Below, in pieces: positions 1 to 8,062 of a stretch of DNA of 64,000 nucleotides. The DNA lies in the NCBI RefSeq assembly GCF_037335815.1, contig NZ_CP147841.1, positions 1,798,001 through 1,862,000 of the forward strand. The letters are read 5' to 3'. Origin of the DNA: Salinirubellus litoreus (GTDB taxonomy: Archaea > Halobacteriota > Halobacteria > Halobacteriales > Haloarculaceae). The position numbers were made by a program, and so were the translations under genes. Position 1 is the first letter of the stretch; every line of letters begins with the position of its first letter. Below the pieces are notes generated by a model that searched no databases, was not told where the DNA came from, and worked only from the letters and a program-made list of their open reading frames with translations.

Positions 1-1
1 C

Positions 2-289
2 TCCGCGACGAACCGCGGGATACAGACCGAGATCGTCGAGCGTATCGACGAGGAGTTCCCCGGCGTCGGGTATCGCTTCAGCGAGGAGAAGCTCCCGTGG
101 CGCGGGACGCTCGTCGACCCAAGCATGGAGTACGAGACGGGCCGGGCGATACTGCTCGTCGAGGAGAAGGACGTCCCACTGTCGATGCGCCAGGCCGCCA
201 TCACCGAGAACGGCTCGTTCGTCGCCGGGCTCAAACGCTACTTCGACCTCGTCTGGGAGCACGACAGCGTCGCGACCTACCCGGAGTAG
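2..289 (+). CDS. C-terminal part of a probable TrmB-type regulator (5' truncated)
   Basis: An open frame enters from the left edge and ends at TAG 287-289, giving 95 residues without a start. It contains a hydrophobic patch (GRAILLVEE) followed by a 'NGSFVAGLKRYFDLVWEHD' tail. Haloarchaeal TrmB-family regulators, which have an N-terminal winged helix and a C-terminal phospholipase-D-like ligand domain, often end with a similar aromatic helix (YF..VWE). The DNA-binding part is outside the window, so the family is inferred from the tail only. A C-terminal domain of another regulator type is possible. Confidence 0.45.
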   Translation, partial: SATNRGIQTEIVERIDEEFPGVGYRFSEEKLPWRGTLVDPSMEYETGRAILLVEEKDVPLSMRQAAITENGSFVAGLKRYFDLVWEHDSVATYPE

Positions 290-449
290 GGGACGGGGGA
301 GTCACGGGGACGGGAGGAGCCGGTAAGGATCATGGCGATTGGCAGAGCAGTCCGTAGTTTCGTTCCGATACGGTACCGAGTCTGAAAGAATCAGTATGCG
401 AGATACAGGGCCCCTATCGCGCACGAACCCTGCCGAATCCGGCGATGAT

Positions 450-1085
450 TCAGGCTGGACCGACGATACCGATCCGGCCTAGTGGCTCGCCGTCAGCCAG
501 CGTACGGACCACGAGAGCCGCTACGTCACCCGTCGTGACCCGTGCCCCACCGTTGGGGAGCCGGTCGGTCTCGACACGGGCCTGGCTGGTCGCGTCGCCG
601 TCAGGCATGTTTGGCGGACACACCAGCGTCCACTGTAGGGACGATTGAGTGAGCGTCTCGTAGACCGCGCGGTGCTGCTCGGCCACGCCACGGAGGAACG
701 GAGGGAACCCCTCGGCGTCCAGTCGGAGTCCGCCGCCGGGGGCGTCGAGAACGCCCGCTGCAGCGATGGCGACGAATCTCTCGATTCCGAGGTCGGCCAT
801 CGCTTCGACGAGCGTCCGCACACCGCCCGAGAGCGTGTCGTCTGTCGCCTCACCTGGCGGCGTTCCGAGCGCACTCACCACCGCGTCGACGGGGTCACCG
901 TCACCGGCAGTCAGTGCCTCCCGGACCACGGCAGTGTCGCGGACGTCGCCGGCCACCGTCTGGACCGTCGCGGGAAGCACCGATGGGTCCCGGGCGAGGC
1001 CGGATACCTGGTGACCGGCGTCGAGCAGCCGATCGACGACACGCCGACCCACACGACCCGTGGCGCCGACGACGAGAACGTGCAT
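450..1085 (-). CDS. NAD(P)-binding oxidoreductase (NmrA/SDR-like)
   Basis: This 211-residue protein starts MHVLVVGATGRVGRRVVDRL, a Rossmann fold with the GATGxVG dinucleotide-binding loop of atypical short-chain dehydrogenases. The usual catalytic YxxxK pair is not evident, as in NmrA-like and NAD(P)H-binding-domain proteins that act as quinone reductases or redox sensors. The start chosen overlaps the HxlR stop as ATGA (1083-1087), which implies translational coupling. The open frame extends 12 codons further upstream but those lie inside the HxlR gene. Its substrate is unknown; expression is probably controlled by the HxlR protein in front of it. Confidence 0.85.
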   Translation of the reverse strand: MHVLVVGATGRVGRRVVDRLLDAGHQVSGLARDPSVLPATVQTVAGDVRDTAVVREALTAGDGDPVDAVVSALGTPPGEATDDTLSGGVRTLVEAMADLGIERFVAIAAAGVLDAPGGGLRLDAEGFPPFLRGVAEQHRAVYETLTQSSLQWTLVCPPNMPDGDATSQARVETDRLPNGGARVTTGDVAALVVRTLADGEPLGRIGIVGPA

Positions 1086-1462
1086 CAGTGCCGCACCCCC
1101 TGGCCGTACTCGCGGCACCACCCGTAGAGGTGGCCGAACGCGGGCTTTAGCGCCTCTGCACGCTCGGTTGCGACGTACTCCACACGAGGCGGAACATCCT
1201 CGTGGTCGGTCCTGTCAAGGAACCCCCGCGCGGTCAGCTCAGCGAGGCGGTCCGACAGTGTCGTCGGGGAGAGATTCAGCCGGGACTCCAGTTCCCCGAA
1301 CCGCCACGGACCGGAGTCACGGGCGAACAGATAGAGAATCGCGAGCGTGTGACGCTTGCCGAGGAGCGCCAACAGGTCGGCGACCGCGGCATCGGCCGCC
1401 TCGCGATCGGCGTCGGGCAGGTCCGGATACGGCGGGTCGAGACGGTTGACGGTCATGCACAT
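1085..1462 (-). CDS. HxlR-family winged-helix transcriptional regulator
   Basis: The 125-residue product has the HxlR/MarR-like winged-helix fold: an RHTLAILYLF recognition-proximal helix, 'RFGELESRLNLSPTTLSDRLAEL' (split here as RFGELESRLN and SPTTLSDRLAEL) as the helix-turn-helix, and a wing ending in 'PPRVEYVATE', the typical PxxVEY motif. Length fits the family (100-130). It is first in a two-gene unit with the oxidoreductase and divergent from the membrane protein at 1600. An in-frame ATG two codons in (1456) is an alternative start. HxlR proteins often respond to aldehydes or redox-active compounds. The flanking palindromes suggest autoregulation. Confidence 0.9.
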   Translation of the reverse strand: MCMTVNRLDPPYPDLPDADREAADAAVADLLALLGKRHTLAILYLFARDSGPWRFGELESRLNLSPTTLSDRLAELTARGFLDRTDHEDVPPRVEYVATERAEALKPAFGHLYGWCREYGQGVRH

Positions 1463-1480
1463 ACTACGCTGTCTGTAGTA
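1462..1480. promoter_or_regulatory. Palindromic operator 1 (TACTAC-N7-GTAGTA)
   Basis: A perfect 6-bp inverted repeat spaced by 7 bases abuts the start codon of the HxlR gene. Read on the minus strand it contains ACTACAGA then CGTAGT, the same word order as operator 3. Position immediately upstream of a probably leaderless gene fits repression of the regulator by itself. Confidence 0.7.
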
Positions 1481-1552
1481 GATGTACTCATCGACGAATC
1501 GGACGGAGTCCGAACAGCAGGAGATCGACGGCGATGCTGAGCGATGTTTTAC

Positions 1553-1570
1553 ACTACAGATATCTGGAGT
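1553..1570. promoter_or_regulatory. Palindromic operator 2 (ACTACAGATATCTGGAGT)
   Basis: An 18-bp near-palindrome (one mismatched pair, A/G at positions 4 and 15) with core CAGATATCTG. Its left half ACTACAGA is identical to the left half of operator 3. It lies about 30 bp ahead of the divergent membrane-protein gene, where TATA/BRE elements are expected. Confidence 0.65.
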
Positions 1571-1582
1571 GACTCCCTTATC

Positions 1583-1599
1583 ACTACAGAATACGTAGT
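1583..1599. promoter_or_regulatory. Palindromic operator 3 (ACTAC-N7-GTAGT)
   Basis: A perfect 5-bp inverted repeat with 7-base spacer ends one base before the ATG at 1600. It shares the ACTACAGA half-site and the CGTAGT half-site with operator 1, so the three elements form a set around the HxlR gene. Confidence 0.7.
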
Positions 1600-2040
1600 A
1601 TGGGCATGGAACAGACCATCACACAACCTCGATATGTACCGCCCAAGACCGTCGGTGAGCTCGCTCGGCAGACTACACTCGGCGTCCTGGTCGCCGTCGT
1701 CCTCGCGCTGTTCGTCCGGGGCCTCGCGTCAGGCGTCGGCGTCGATCTCGGGCCGACCGGAGCGGGCAGTCCGTTCGCGGTGGTCCCGCTGGTGATGACC
1801 ACCGTCGTCGCCGGGACGGGTGCCGCCGTCGCCTACACCACACTCGACCGCCTGACCGCTCGTCCGGTACGCAACTTCCTGACGCTCGGAGGATTGGTCT
1901 TCGTTGGAATGATGCTGCCAGTCGTCCTATTCGCGCCCTCGCTCGGTGTCACGCCCGTAGGACAGGTGGTTCTCGCAGTCCTCCACGCCGTCGTCGCCGT
2001 CCCACTCGTCGTGTTCATCGTCGGTTTGGTCCGGGTCTGA
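1600..2040 (+). CDS. DUF6069-like integral membrane protein
   Basis: A 146-residue protein with four predicted membrane segments (about residues 27-45, 60-80, 94-112 and 122-144) and a short polar N-terminus. Size and arrangement resemble the DUF6069 family of small membrane proteins found in haloarchaea and actinobacteria; no catalytic motif is visible. ATG at 1600 directly follows operator 3; a second ATG at 1606 is possible. It is divergent from the HxlR regulator and is a likely regulatory target. Function unknown. Confidence 0.7.
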   Translation: MGMEQTITQPRYVPPKTVGELARQTTLGVLVAVVLALFVRGLASGVGVDLGPTGAGSPFAVVPLVMTTVVAGTGAAVAYTTLDRLTARPVRNFLTLGGLVFVGMMLPVVLFAPSLGVTPVGQVVLAVLHAVVAVPLVVFIVGLVRV

Positions 2041-2045
2041 AACGT

Positions 2046-2066
2046 CTTTTTGATATTATTATCAAT
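2046..2066 (+). terminator. T-tract with small hairpin after the DUF6069-like gene
   Basis: Five Ts begin six bases after the stop codon and run into a 6-4-6 inverted repeat (TTGATA/TATCAA, 2050-2065). The AT-rich stretch continues to about 2080 and contrasts with the GC-rich genes. T-runs are the main archaeal termination signal. Confidence 0.5.
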
Positions 2067-2268
2067 AAGGGTTAATATATGTGACCGATGGGAATGGCGT
2101 TTGCGTTCTAGAACGTCTCACGGAGATACCTCAACGGAGTACGGAATGAGGCCACCTCGTTCAGGTGCAGTAGAGACTGGTGAACAAACCCTCTGAATCG
2201 GTCCGCGAAATCTCGTGCCGTCGGGAAACCGTTACGCGAGAACGTCCGAGGACTTCCGCGAACCACTG

Positions 2269-3252
2269 TCAGTCCTCGACCGGTGAGTAGTCGATCCCCG
2301 GGTCGCGCCCCGGGTAGTCGATCCGCAGGTCCCCGTCCTCGTCCTCGCCCGTCGATCCGGGGTAGCCGTCGGTGTCGGGGTAGAAGAAGCGCTGGCGGAG
2401 GCGATCCGAGACCGGCGTCTCCCCGTTGAACCCCCGCCAGGTGCCGAGGAACTGCATCAGCCGGAAGCGGGGTATTCCGGCGAGCTCCCCGAACTCGCCC
2501 TCCCGGAGCGCCGCCCGGTAGTCCGCGAGCGTGTTCGAGGCGAACAGGCGAGCGCAGTCGAACAGCGTGAACGACTCGTCGTCCATGATCTCGCGGTGGG
2601 CCATCGCCTCCCGGCGGTAGCGGTTGTACACCTCCCGTGGCGACTCCTCGTGGACGTGGATTATCTCGGCGTCCGCCGCGTAGGAGAGCTCCCAGCCGTC
2701 CTCGCGGACGCGCTTGGCCCAGTCGAGGTCCTCCAGCCCGGGGAGCGACTCGTCGTAGCGGTGCTCCTCCCAGACCGAGCGCCTGATCGCGGCGTTCGCG
2801 TTGTTGCAGAACGGCGAGTTCTGGTGCCGGATGTCGTGCTCGGGGAACCACCGGCGGAACACCTGCCGCTCGGAGAACTTCGTCCGGTCGTCGCCGCGCT
2901 GTTTCCCGTACACCAGCGCGACCTCCTCCCCGAAGGAATCGAGGAGCGTCTCCAGCCAGTCCCGGCGGGTCGGGTAGACGTGCGCGGAGGCGAACGCACA
3001 GAACTCCCCGCTCGCCGCCTCGACGCCGTAGTTGAGCGCCCGGCCGAACGAGAACTCTTCGGGGGCGATGTACACCACGTCGTCGATGGGGTACTCCCGC
3101 GCGACCTCCAGGGTGCCGTCGGTCGACCCGGAGTCGACCAGCAGTACCTCGACGTCCTCCACCGTCTGCTCGAAGATGCCGTAGAGCAGTCTGCCGATGT
3201 GCTCGCGCTCGTTGTAACAGCGGATCACCACGGATACCCGCGGCCGGCTCAT
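2269..3252 (-). CDS. GT2 family glycosyltransferase
   Basis: The 327-residue protein starts MSRPRVSVVIRCYNEREHIG, the nucleotide-sugar-binding start of GT-A fold family 2 enzymes. 'VDSGSTDGT' follows (about residues 37-45). The usual DxD metal site region reads ASAH (about 88-91), and a later 'LEDLDWAKRVREDGW' matches the acceptor-side ED motif. The open frame extends 17 codons upstream, but the ATG at 3252 is preferred because TTAAG lies 25-32 bases upstream. A soluble enzyme that probably adds a sugar to a lipid-linked surface glycan. Donor and acceptor unknown. Confidence 0.88.
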   Translation of the reverse strand: MSRPRVSVVIRCYNEREHIGRLLYGIFEQTVEDVEVLLVDSGSTDGTLEVAREYPIDDVVYIAPEEFSFGRALNYGVEAASGEFCAFASAHVYPTRRDWLETLLDSFGEEVALVYGKQRGDDRTKFSERQVFRRWFPEHDIRHQNSPFCNNANAAIRRSVWEEHRYDESLPGLEDLDWAKRVREDGWELSYAADAEIIHVHEESPREVYNRYRREAMAHREIMDDESFTLFDCARLFASNTLADYRAALREGEFGELAGIPRFRLMQFLGTWRGFNGETPVSDRLRQRFFYPDTDGYPGSTGEDEDGDLRIDYPGRDPGIDYSPVED

Positions 3253-3271
3253 CGTTTCCCGGTATACCGGT

Positions 3272-3284
3272 CGGTAACTTAATC
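3272..3284 (-). promoter_or_regulatory. TATA element for the GT2 gene
   Basis: On the minus strand the AT-rich GGATTAAGTTACC is centred about 27 bases before the ATG at 3252, the position expected for a leaderless haloarchaeal transcript. Confidence 0.55.
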
Positions 3285-3319
3285 CAACCGGTGGACGCGA
3301 CACGGGGAGGGCCGCGGGG

Positions 3320-4663
3320 CTACTCCAGGTAGCCCAGGTCCTTCAGCCGGCGCTCGGTCTCGGCGTCCATCGCGACGTCCGGGAGCGACTCGTTCGTCTC
3401 GGCCAGTTCTTCGACGTGTTCCTCCAGATGTGCCCGGAGGGGCGCTCTCGCGTCGGGGGCCTCCTCGACGACGTTCTCGTGTTCACCCGGGTCGGCCTCG
3501 AGGTCGTACAGTTCCTCGGTCCCCTCGCCCTGGTCCCAGATGTACTTCCAGCCGTCCCGCCGGATCGAGAGCCTGAGCCCGTCGTCGTTCTCCGTCTCGC
3601 TTATCACGGCGGCGCTCTCGCCGGTCTCGACGCGATCCAGGACCGAGCGCCCGCGATAGGTCCCCGGCGAGTCGACGCCCGCGAGGTCGTGGACCGTCGG
3701 CGCGACGTCGAGCAGTTCGATCTCGACCTCCGGCCGGTCCGACTCGATCCCCTCTCCGGCGAGCACCAGCGGGACGTGGATCACCTCGTCGTACATCGAG
3801 GGGTTGTGGCTGTAGCCGCCGTGTTCGTAGAACTCCTCGCCGTGATCGGAGGTACAGAGGAACGTCGTCTCGCCCGCCGACCCTCGAACCGAGTCGACCA
3901 GCCGACCGATCTGCTCGTCGGCGTAGCGCACCTCCGCGTCGTAGAGGTCCACGAGGACCTGCCGTTCCGCGTCGGTCACGTCGTCGGGGCGTTCGAGCAT
4001 CTTCCGGCGGAGCCTGATGGCCTCGCGCTCGCCGATGTCCATCTCGACGCCCATCTCCGCCGCGTAGGACGGTCGGGGGACGTAGGGGTGGTGGACGTCC
4101 ATGTAGTGGACCCAGCAGAAGAACGGCTCGGGGGCCCCGCGGATCCAGTCGAGCGCCCGATCGGTGATCGTCTCCGCGTCCTTGTACGTCTGCCCGACGT
4201 CGATACCGGCCTGTCGCTCCGTCCGGTCGTACACCGACTGGAGCGTCCGGTAGACGACGCCGTCCTGATCGAGGTTCGTCTTCAGGAAGGTCCGGAGACG
4301 GGCCATCGGCCCGGGGTCGGACTTCGAGTCGTAGAACCGATCGAACCCGCGGTCGTAGTTGAAGTCCCGCGAGAGCCAGACGTTCGAGTGGAACCCGCCC
4401 GTACCGTACCCGGCCTCCCGAAGCGGGGTTCCGAGCATCGTTCGCCGGTCGGAGAGGTACTTGAACCCGCCGTAGGCCAGCGGATACGTCGAGGTGAGGA
4501 TCGAGGGGAACGAGGCCCGCGTGGCGTTCGCGTTCGCGTAGGCGTCGACGGCCAGCCCCTCGGCCGCGAGCGCGTCGAGGTTCGGTGACGTCTCGCGGTC
4601 GTACCCGTAGGAGGAGCAGTGGTCCGCCCGGAGGGAGTCCACGGTCACGAGGACGACGTTCAT
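3320..4663 (-). CDS. Sulfatase / alkaline-phosphatase-superfamily enzyme
   Basis: The 447-residue protein begins MNVVLVTVDSLRADHCSSYG, with the first metal-binding Asp of the sulfatase fold. 'RASFPSILTSTYP' occupies the nucleophile region: Ser is at the formylglycine position (S-F-P-S-I) but the Arg of C/S-x-P-S-R is Ile. 'HYMDVHHPY' and 'TSDHGEEFYEHG' supply further metal ligands. The open frame has nine extra upstream codons; ATG 4663 fits a TATA-like GCTATTTGCC at 4688-4697. No signal peptide is seen, so it likely acts at the cytoplasmic face or on precursors. It ends LKDLGYLE like the other two sulfatases here. Sulfatase, phosphodiesterase or group transferase are all possible. Confidence 0.85.
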   Translation of the reverse strand: MNVVLVTVDSLRADHCSSYGYDRETSPNLDALAAEGLAVDAYANANATRASFPSILTSTYPLAYGGFKYLSDRRTMLGTPLREAGYGTGGFHSNVWLSRDFNYDRGFDRFYDSKSDPGPMARLRTFLKTNLDQDGVVYRTLQSVYDRTERQAGIDVGQTYKDAETITDRALDWIRGAPEPFFCWVHYMDVHHPYVPRPSYAAEMGVEMDIGEREAIRLRRKMLERPDDVTDAERQVLVDLYDAEVRYADEQIGRLVDSVRGSAGETTFLCTSDHGEEFYEHGGYSHNPSMYDEVIHVPLVLAGEGIESDRPEVEIELLDVAPTVHDLAGVDSPGTYRGRSVLDRVETGESAAVISETENDDGLRLSIRRDGWKYIWDQGEGTEELYDLEADPGEHENVVEEAPDARAPLRAHLEEHVEELAETNESLPDVAMDAETERRLKDLGYLE

Positions 4664-4915
4664 CACCGGGGAGAGCACGAAAGGAGGCAAATAGCTGTCC
4701 TTTCACTCCGACACGGGCACGCTCGCGGTTCGACCTGAGTGCCGCATCGGGTGCGAGCGGGGGACACCGCGGAGGCGCCGTCCGGTCGCTTCCGATCCGC
4801 TCCCTCGGACCCGCGAGAAACCAGCACGGTCGCACGCTCGGCCTGATCGGGCTGCGACTGGACCGACGCTGGGTGTGTCCCTCTCACACGGCTGCCCCGC
4901 GGGACTCCGTCGACG

Positions 4916-4927
4916 CATATCCTTATG
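4916..4927 (+). promoter_or_regulatory. TATA element for the amphi-Trp gene
   Basis: CATATCCTTATG lies 27-38 bases before the ATG at 4954, in an otherwise GC-rich spacer between two divergent genes. Confidence 0.55.
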
Positions 4928-4953
4928 TCCGGGCGGAGAGTAGTTACGGCCGT

Positions 4954-5235
4954 ATGCCCGAAGAACGGCTGTTTAAATCCGAAAGCGCACAGAGCAGGGG
5001 CGAGATCGCCGCGTACCTCCGGCAGGTGGCCGACAGCCTGGAGGCGGGCGAGGCGATCACGCTCCGGGCCGGCGACCAGTCGATCACGATGGACCCGCCG
5101 CCCTCGCTCACCTTCGAGGTCCAGGTCGAGCGCGAGGGGCCGAGCGGCGAGCCCGGGGAGCTGAGCATCGAGTTCGAGCTGGAGTGGGACGAGGACGGAT
5201 CCGGCGGCGGTGGCGGCCCGCTGGAGATCGAGTAG
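4954..5235 (+). CDS. Amphi-Trp domain-containing protein
   Basis: A 93-residue acidic protein: 'ERLFKSESAQSRGEIAAYLRQVADSLEAG' (an N-terminal helix), then two alternating beta-strand segments (SLTFEVQVERE and ELSIEFELEWDE) typical of the amphi-Trp domain, and a Gly-rich acidic end. Family members are common single-domain proteins of unknown role in haloarchaea. The start matches family N-termini and the TATA box at 4916. The open frame running upstream to 4585 overlaps the divergent sulfatase and is not real coding. Confidence 0.82.
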   Translation: MPEERLFKSESAQSRGEIAAYLRQVADSLEAGEAITLRAGDQSITMDPPPSLTFEVQVEREGPSGEPGELSIEFELEWDEDGSGGGGGPLEIE

Positions 5236-5244
5236 ACTCCCGAC

Positions 5245-5262
5245 ATCCCTCGTGAGAGGGAT
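5245..5262 (+). terminator. Hairpin after the amphi-Trp gene
   Basis: A 7-4-7 inverted repeat (ATCCCTC, loop GTGA, GAGGGAT) starts ten bases after the stop codon. No T-run follows, so it may stabilise the 3' end rather than terminate. Confidence 0.4.
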
Positions 5263-5328
5263 CGTCCCTCATCGAGACACCGCACACGATCGTCTCGCCG
5301 AGCTGCCTCCGGACCCCTCCCACGAGAT

Positions 5329-5348
5329 CTCGACTCTACGGAGTCGAG
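5329..5348. promoter_or_regulatory. Perfect 8-4-8 palindrome upstream of the CNNM-type gene
   Basis: CTCGACTC-TACG-GAGTCGAG sits 22 bases ahead of the TATA box at 5370, the position of an activator or BRE-proximal regulator site. It could equally be a hairpin ending read-through transcription. Confidence 0.4.
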
Positions 5349-5368
5349 GGGATCGAACACGAGCCACC

Positions 5369-5378
5369 GTTTATACCT
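5369..5378 (+). promoter_or_regulatory. TATA element for the CNNM/CorC-type gene
   Basis: GTTTATACCT is a good archaeal TATA box. Transcription would start near 5400, leaving a leader of about 40 nt before ATG 5440, unlike the leaderless pattern of most neighbours. Confidence 0.55.
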
Positions 5379-5439
5379 GCAGTCACATGCCTGCCGTAGT
5401 TTCTAAAGTATCGGACGAGAACCCCGATTACTTCGATCG

Positions 5440-6537
5440 ATGAACGCCACCGAGACCAGTCTTCGACTCGTCGCCGGCGTACTGCTCATCCTCAGCAACG
5501 GTTTCTTCGTCGCGATCGAGTTCGCGCTGACGCGGGCTCGGCAGTTCACAAAGGACGAGTTCGTCGACGGCGAGTCCCGGCTCGAGCGCGCCTGGTCGAT
5601 GACCCAGGACCTCGAGCTCTACCTGACGACCTGCCAGGTCGGGATCACGGCGTCGAGTATCGCGGTCGGGATCGTCGCCGAACCCGCGCTGGCGGCGCTG
5701 TTCGAGCCGCTGTTCGCCGGGACGACCCTCGCGACCGTCGGGGCCGGTGCGCTCATCGCGTACTTCATCATCAACCTGGTCCACCTCACCCACGGCGAGC
5801 AGACCCCGACCTACCTGGGGGTCGAGCGCTCGCGGCTGGTCTGCCGGTACGGCGCGGCACCGCTCTACTGGTTCTACGTGATCATCTCGCCGCTCATCAA
5901 GCTCGGCGACTGGGTGGCCAAGTGGACGCTCCGGATGTTCGGCATCGAGATGACCGGCGCGTGGCTCGAGGCCGAGGAGGACGCCATCGAGACGCGCGCC
6001 CAGCTCCGGAACCGGGTCAGCTCGGTTCTGGAGCGCGGTGAGATGTCCGACGAGCGGCACGAGGAGGTCATTAGCGCGCTGGAGGCCGGGACGACCGAGG
6101 TCCGGGACGTGATGGTCGACGGCGACGACGTCGTCTACCTCTCGACCGACGCCTCCGTCGAGGAGAACCTCCACCGGATGTCCGAGACCCCTCACACCCG
6201 CTACCCACTCGTCGGGGCGAACGCGGACGAGTTCGAGGGCGTCGTCTACGTCCCGAGGGTCCTCGACCGGATCGAGGCGCTGAAGGCCGGCGAGGTGACG
6301 TTCGCGGAGATCGCCGCCCCGCCGATGACGATCTCGGGGGACACGACCGTCAGCGACGCCATCGATCAGTTCCAGGCCGAGCGCCAGGAGCTCGCGCTGG
6401 TGCTCTCCGAGGGCGAGGTCGTCGGCCTCCTCACCGCCACCGACGCGCTCGAGGCCGTGATGGGCCAACTCGAGGATCCCCTCGACCGGACCAGCCAGCC
6501 CGAACGGTCCGGACGGGGCCACCCGACGACCGGATAG
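5440..6537 (+). CDS. CNNM/CorC-family transporter (DUF21 + CBS pair)
   Basis: The 365-residue protein has an N-terminal DUF21 (CNNM) transmembrane domain with three or four segments (about residues 5-25, 66-95, 100-125) containing 'LILSNGFFVAIEFALTRARQ' and 'TCQVGITASSIAVG', both family hallmarks. A cytoplasmic pair of CBS domains follows (about 200-340, with 'VRDVMVDGDDVVYLS' and 'MTISGDTTVSDAID'). Such proteins export Mg2+/Na+ or regulate Mg2+ homeostasis and sense adenine nucleotides through CBS. The C-terminal CorC_HlyC domain is absent, giving a short form. It is monocistronic and convergent with the flippase. Confidence 0.88.
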   Translation: MNATETSLRLVAGVLLILSNGFFVAIEFALTRARQFTKDEFVDGESRLERAWSMTQDLELYLTTCQVGITASSIAVGIVAEPALAALFEPLFAGTTLATVGAGALIAYFIINLVHLTHGEQTPTYLGVERSRLVCRYGAAPLYWFYVIISPLIKLGDWVAKWTLRMFGIEMTGAWLEAEEDAIETRAQLRNRVSSVLERGEMSDERHEEVISALEAGTTEVRDVMVDGDDVVYLSTDASVEENLHRMSETPHTRYPLVGANADEFEGVVYVPRVLDRIEALKAGEVTFAEIAAPPMTISGDTTVSDAIDQFQAERQELALVLSEGEVVGLLTATDALEAVMGQLEDPLDRTSQPERSGRGHPTTG

Positions 6538-6583
6538 CTCCGGTCGAGTCCGGATCGACGCCCGACGGGGTGGAGGAGACGAC

Positions 6584-8062
6584 TCAACCGAGCCGCGGAA
6601 TCGGAACGGGGACCGGCGAGTACTGCTCGACGACCTGCCGGATGTCGGCGTCGAGCACGACGAGCCCGCCGTAGACGATCACCCCAACGCCGACGAGGAC
6701 GGCCACGCCGAGCGTAGAGCCCGGCAGGTCGGTCATCGTCGCGCCCGCGTAGACCACCCCGCCCATGGCGAGTGCGCTCGCGGTCTGCCAGGCGAGGCTC
6801 CGGACCGGAACCCGAAGATCGAGGAGCTTCGAGAGCCCGCGATACTGGATGACCGTATCGACGGCCTTGGCGGTGAGCGTACCCACTGCGGCCCCGAGGA
6901 GTTCGAACTCCGGAATGAGCGCGAGGTTGAGCACCACCGCGAGGCCGACGCCCACGAGCCGCGACCGGAACGGGACGTCGGCGCGGTCGAGCCCCGTCAG
7001 GGTCGAGTTGACGACGCGCTGGAGCGCCTCGACGGCCATGTAGGTGGCGAGTATCGTCATCGCGAGCGCGGCGTAGCGGTACTCGGGCTCGTAGACCTGC
7101 GCGAGTACGTCGCCGCCGAGGACGGCGATACCGACGAGCCCGGGTAGCGGGAAGATCAGCGAGAAGATGAGCGCGCCCGGGAGCACCCGCTCGATCTCGC
7201 CGTATCGCCCCTCGCCGGCCCACGCCGAGACCTTCGGGAAGATGGTCTGGTTGATCGCGGTCGTGGCGATGATGAGCACACGGGTCGTCTGCCAGGCCAC
7301 CTCGTAGGCCGAGACGTCGAGCGGGAGGAGGAACAGGCCGATGAGCGCGGTGTCGAGCCAGAAGTAGACGAAGTTCGTCGGGCCGTAGACCATCGTGTAC
7401 CGGGAGATCCCGAGCACCGTCTCGAAGTCCTCGCGGGAGGGGAGCGCGAGCGAGGCGTCGACGAGGACGTAGCCGATCGCGATGGTGACCAGAAATCCCG
7501 CGAGCACCCCGTACATCAGACCGCGGGGGCCGAACTCCAGGGTTATCAGCAGTGCGCCCAGCCCCACGCGGACGACGTCCTGTACCAGCTGGAGGCCGCC
7601 CGCGAGGAGCACGCGGTCCTCGCCCTGGACGGTGCGGATGAGGACGTCCGCCAGCAGCCACGCGGCGACCGTCACCGCCGCCAGGTACGCGACGTCCGCG
7701 CCGACGTAGCTCGCGAGCGGTTCCCGAAAGAGGACCGCCAGCGCGGCGACGAGCAGCGAGACGGCGAGCATGATAGCGACCGCGGCGGAGAACGCCCCCG
7801 ACTCGTCGCGCCCTTCGCCGATGCGCTGGACGAGCGCCTGCCCGACGCCGAGGTTCGACAGCATCGACCCGATCTGGACGACGACGAAGAACAGGAAGTA
7901 GATCCCCAGTCGATCGCCGGGGAGCGCGTTCGTGAAGTAGACGAGACCGAGGAACCCGACCGTCCGGGCGGTCATGTGGATCCCGAACAGCTTGATGCTC
8001 TGTGCGCCGGCCGCGCCGCCCTCGTTCCCGTTGGCCTCCCCGCTCGTGCCCTCGCCGCTCAT
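6584..8062 (-). CDS. Lipid-linked oligosaccharide flippase (polysaccharide transporter, MOP superfamily)
   Basis: A 492-residue protein with about 12-14 membrane segments and the Wzx/RfbX-like pattern 'SNLGVGQALVQRIGEGRDES' after the second segment. A polar N-terminus (residues 1-24, Gly/Glu-rich) precedes the first helix. Family members move undecaprenyl- or dolichyl-linked glycans from the cytoplasmic to the outer leaflet; AglR of Haloferax is a functional analogue. Its ATG (8060-8062) overlaps the stop of the upstream glycosyltransferase as ATGA, so the two are translated together, and the neighbourhood of glycosyltransferases and AglB fits export of N-glycan precursors. Confidence 0.88.
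   Translation of the reverse strand: MSGEGTSGEANGNEGGAAGAQSIKLFGIHMTARTVGFLGLVYFTNALPGDRLGIYFLFFVVVQIGSMLSNLGVGQALVQRIGEGRDESGAFSAAVAIMLAVSLLVAALAVLFREPLASYVGADVAYLAAVTVAAWLLADVLIRTVQGEDRVLLAGGLQLVQDVVRVGLGALLITLEFGPRGLMYGVLAGFLVTIAIGYVLVDASLALPSREDFETVLGISRYTMVYGPTNFVYFWLDTALIGLFLLPLDVSAYEVAWQTTRVLIIATTAINQTIFPKVSAWAGEGRYGEIERVLPGALIFSLIFPLPGLVGIAVLGGDVLAQVYEPEYRYAALAMTILATYMAVEALQRVVNSTLTGLDRADVPFRSRLVGVGLAVVLNLALIPEFELLGAAVGTLTAKAVDTVIQYRGLSKLLDLRVPVRSLAWQTASALAMGGVVYAGATMTDLPGSTLGVAVLVGVGVIVYGGLVVLDADIRQVVEQYSPVPVPIPRLG

Noticed and set aside
2108..2268. Minus-strand frame tail ending SFRTPLRYLRETF, considered as a transposase remnant.
   Set aside because: No recognised transposase motif and no inverted repeats beside it; it continues antisense-frame into the glycosyltransferase gene, so it is more likely chance.
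4585..4953. Upstream extension of the amphi-Trp frame to 4585.
   Set aside because: It overlaps the divergent sulfatase and its promoter; the TATA box places the start at 4954.
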